This document shows, piece by piece, positions 5,479 through 7,141 of a DNA stretch of 7,141 nt. The position numbers and the translations under genes were made by a program. This DNA comes from Rickettsiales bacterium (GTDB lineage Bacteria; Pseudomonadota; Alphaproteobacteria; Rickettsiales; 21-14-0-20-44-7). The notes under the pieces were generated by a model, which was not told where the DNA came from, searched no databases, and saw only the letters and a list, made by a program, of their open reading frames with translations. The stretch spans positions 1-7,141 of the forward strand of contig JALZVI010000107.1 of assembly GCA_023301015.1 (NCBI GenBank). The letters run 5' to 3'. The first letter of the stretch is position 1; each line of letters opens with the position of its first letter.

Positions 5479-6765
5479 TTGAACGAATTTGCTAGCTATA
5501 ACGAGAATAATATCCCGAAAGACTTGATGTCATATGACGGCAAGACGGGAAGCGTATACAAAATATGGCTCAAAAACTTGTTCCTCAACATAATCACCCT
5601 CGGAATTTATCGCGCTTGGGCAAAAACAAACATGCGCAAATATGTATTCGGCAGCTTCTCAATCAACGACACACGCTTGGAATACAGCGGAAAAGGCGGC
5701 GAACTATTCAAAGGCTTCGTGATTGTTTCGGTGTTCTATTTGATATTATTCTTCGCAGTTGAATTTGCAATCGCAACAGTTTGGCCAGAAGAAGCCGCGC
5801 AAATTGCTGAGATGGAGAAAGCAGAAAGTCAGAACAATAGTGATTTCTATAAAGACATATCAAAGCAAGGTGCCGATGTTTTAGCAACTCGTTCACCCGA
5901 ACTAGCTTCTGTAAATAATGGCTATAACGAATTCGAGGTTAATAAATGCCTCGACACATACGGCGCTGTAAAATGCGAAGACTTATATAGCGAGCATCTT
6001 GAATACCAAGCATCTGTTGATACTTTCCTCGGAGACGTAGAAGAGAAGTCAGAATCTTTGGGGGTGGAGCTTAGCGACAGTGCTACCCTGCTAATGGGTG
6101 GCAAAACATTCTTCTTCATCCTAATCGGCATGCTATTCCTCTATTTCGCCACATTTTCCGCCTTCCGCTATCGCTTGTCACGCACGCGCTACAAGGGCAT
6201 TCGCGGCGCTGTTCGTGGCGCAACGGCAAAGGGCTATGTGGGCTTGCGCTTGAAAAGAGCATTCCTTAACATCATCACTCTGGGCTACCTAATTGGCCGT
6301 GGCGATCTGATTGCGCAGAGATATATTTTGAAAAACTCTTACATCGGCAAAACCAACTTCACGTTCGAGCCTAATGTTAAATCGCTAGACAAGGTGAATT
6401 TAACCACTGGGTTGCTAGCAATACCAACAGCCTTCATCTCACGTTTTTGGTACAAAGCCGCGCTTTTGAACACGAAATACGGCGCTCTTTCATTGAAAAA
6501 CGTGAAGATTGAATCAAAGTTCACTGGCGGAAGCTTGTTCTTATTGAAGCTCACTAACTTCTTGATAGCGATTCTAAGCGCTGGCCTCTTATATCCAATC
6601 ACGTTGCAGCGCTCATTCAAATACTTCTCAAGCCGAGTTTCTATTCGCGGTGGAGAGACTGACTTGCAATTCATCCAAGAAGAATCTGACTCCAACACAA
6701 TCGGCGAAGGCCTTGATGACGCAGCAGACTTCGACGGGTTTGACGTTGACTTCGGGATGATCTAA
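5479..6765 (+). CDS. DUF898 (YjgN-like) polytopic membrane protein with large outer-loop insertion
   Basis: The 428-residue protein belongs to the YjgN/DUF898 family, whose function is unknown to me. It opens with YDGKTGSVYKIWLKNL (19-34), followed by FLNIITLGIYRAWAK (35-49), typical of the family, and has further RYRLSRTRYKGIRG-type segments (230-243). Membrane segments are likely at about 33-48, 77-102, 211-229 and several places after 260. Positive residues after the first and third segments put the 103-208 loop outside; it seems much longer than in the usual family member and carries the two-cysteine motif (C157, C166). The module FLNIITLG occurs exactly twice (35-42, 262-269), with a diverged third copy near 361-369, so the protein is built from internal repeats. 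The acidic C-terminus ending in DFDGFDVDFGMI also resembles DUF898 tails. TTG is the start, backed by GGAGA upstream; the next in-frame ATG is at 5527. Five bases separate it from the next gene. Confidence 0.85.
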   Translation: MNEFASYNENNIPKDLMSYDGKTGSVYKIWLKNLFLNIITLGIYRAWAKTNMRKYVFGSFSINDTRLEYSGKGGELFKGFVIVSVFYLILFFAVEFAIATVWPEEAAQIAEMEKAESQNNSDFYKDISKQGADVLATRSPELASVNNGYNEFEVNKCLDTYGAVKCEDLYSEHLEYQASVDTFLGDVEEKSESLGVELSDSATLLMGGKTFFFILIGMLFLYFATFSAFRYRLSRTRYKGIRGAVRGATAKGYVGLRLKRAFLNIITLGYLIGRGDLIAQRYILKNSYIGKTNFTFEPNVKSLDKVNLTTGLLAIPTAFISRFWYKAALLNTKYGALSLKNVKIESKFTGGSLFLLKLTNFLIAILSAGLLYPITLQRSFKYFSSRVSIRGGETDLQFIQEESDSNTIGEGLDDAADFDGFDVDFGMI

Positions 6766-6770
6766 GAACC

Positions 6771-7141
6771 ATGAGCGCGCAAAGCTTTGAGCAGATCCAC
6801 GCGGCCTTTCATGACGGAATAACCTCCGATGAAAAGCAAGTTGTAGTGAATGTTCATGACGACTTCCTAGAAATCACTGGCGCAGACACAAACCATATAT
6901 GGGTCTACGGAGACATTGAAATTGAGGAGCGCCCAAGTGACGGGAGAATTGGCAGCATCTCTTCCACCAACGAACCCGATGCTCGGCTATATTTACCAAG
7001 TGCTGAATTCAAGAAAATCACCAGCAAAATCCCGCGCTCAAAGTCAAAAGCACTCCGCCTATCATTCTGGATAACAGCTGGAATTGCCTGCATCATCGCC
7101 GCAGTCTTCTTCGTCATCCCCGCACTCGCTCCAATCGTTTT
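6771..7141 (+). CDS. Probable M48-type metallopeptidase, N-terminal part only (cut by window edge)
   Basis: An open frame from ATG 6771 runs to the right edge (123 codons). It starts with a small soluble domain beginning SFEQIHAAFHDGITSDEKQV (5-24); IWVYGDIEIEERP (43-55) and ARLYLPSAEF (71-80) follow the pattern of the beta-rich N-terminal domain (Y/F-x-D-G ... W ... L ... R-L-x-L-P) that precedes the membrane segment in many M48 family peptidases. A membrane helix follows at about 97-120 (LRLSFWITAGIACIIAAVFF region). The zinc-binding H-E-x-x-H would lie beyond the edge and cannot be checked. The assignment also leans on context, because DUF898 genes are often directly followed by such peptidases. 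Only five bases separate it from the DUF898 stop, so the two are almost surely co-transcribed. The Shine-Dalgarno match is weak, which hints at coupled translation. Confidence 0.65.
   Translation, partial: MSAQSFEQIHAAFHDGITSDEKQVVVNVHDDFLEITGADTNHIWVYGDIEIEERPSDGRIGSISSTNEPDARLYLPSAEFKKITSKIPRSKSKALRLSFWITAGIACIIAAVFFVIPALAPIV

Noticed and set aside
6905..7117. Minus-strand frame of 70 codons near the right edge
   Set aside because: Antisense to the partial peptidase-like gene, no recognisable domain.

Overview
The window looks like a chromosomal piece of an alphaproteobacterium of moderate GC, probably known mainly from environmental sequence. The arguments are the fused ispD-ispF gene, its divergent pairing with a dusB/nifR3-type gene, and the closeness of lnt, a two-domain NifU-type gene and a universal stress gene, all arrangements I associate with Alphaproteobacteria. 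Species or family cannot be read from the sequence.

Left part (1-2476): the minus strand carries the N-terminal half of lnt (lipoprotein N-acyltransferase), cut by the left edge. Divergent from it is yciA (acyl-CoA thioesterase). yciA converges with nfuA (Fe-S cluster carrier) and their stop codons share four bases. nfuA has a clear promoter and Shine-Dalgarno site. Upstream of it is a 60-bp direct repeat in two tandem copies, then a universal stress protein gene.

Middle part (2490-4608): ispDF (two steps of the MEP isoprenoid pathway) reads leftward and dusB (tRNA dihydrouridine synthase) reads rightward. Their ATG codons overlap in a single CATG, so the two promoters must lie inside each other's coding sequence. 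ispDF carries an in-frame TAA inside its IspF domain. The reading frame continues intact for 57 more codons of clearly IspF-like sequence, so this is a point nonsense change, a sequence error or a recoded/split gene.

Right part (4639-7141): three rightward genes form a probable envelope cassette. They are an unrecognised acidic single-pass membrane protein, a DUF898 (YjgN-like) polytopic membrane protein started by TTG, and the N-terminus of what looks like an M48-type metallopeptidase, cut by the right edge. The first two share a short motif with two cysteines nine residues apart, predicted to lie on the same outer side of the membrane. This shared motif is the best candidate here for something undescribed. 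The DUF898/M48 pairing is known to me as a recurring, functionally unexplained neighbourhood; the acidic partner is not.

No tRNA, rRNA, CRISPR array or transposase was seen.
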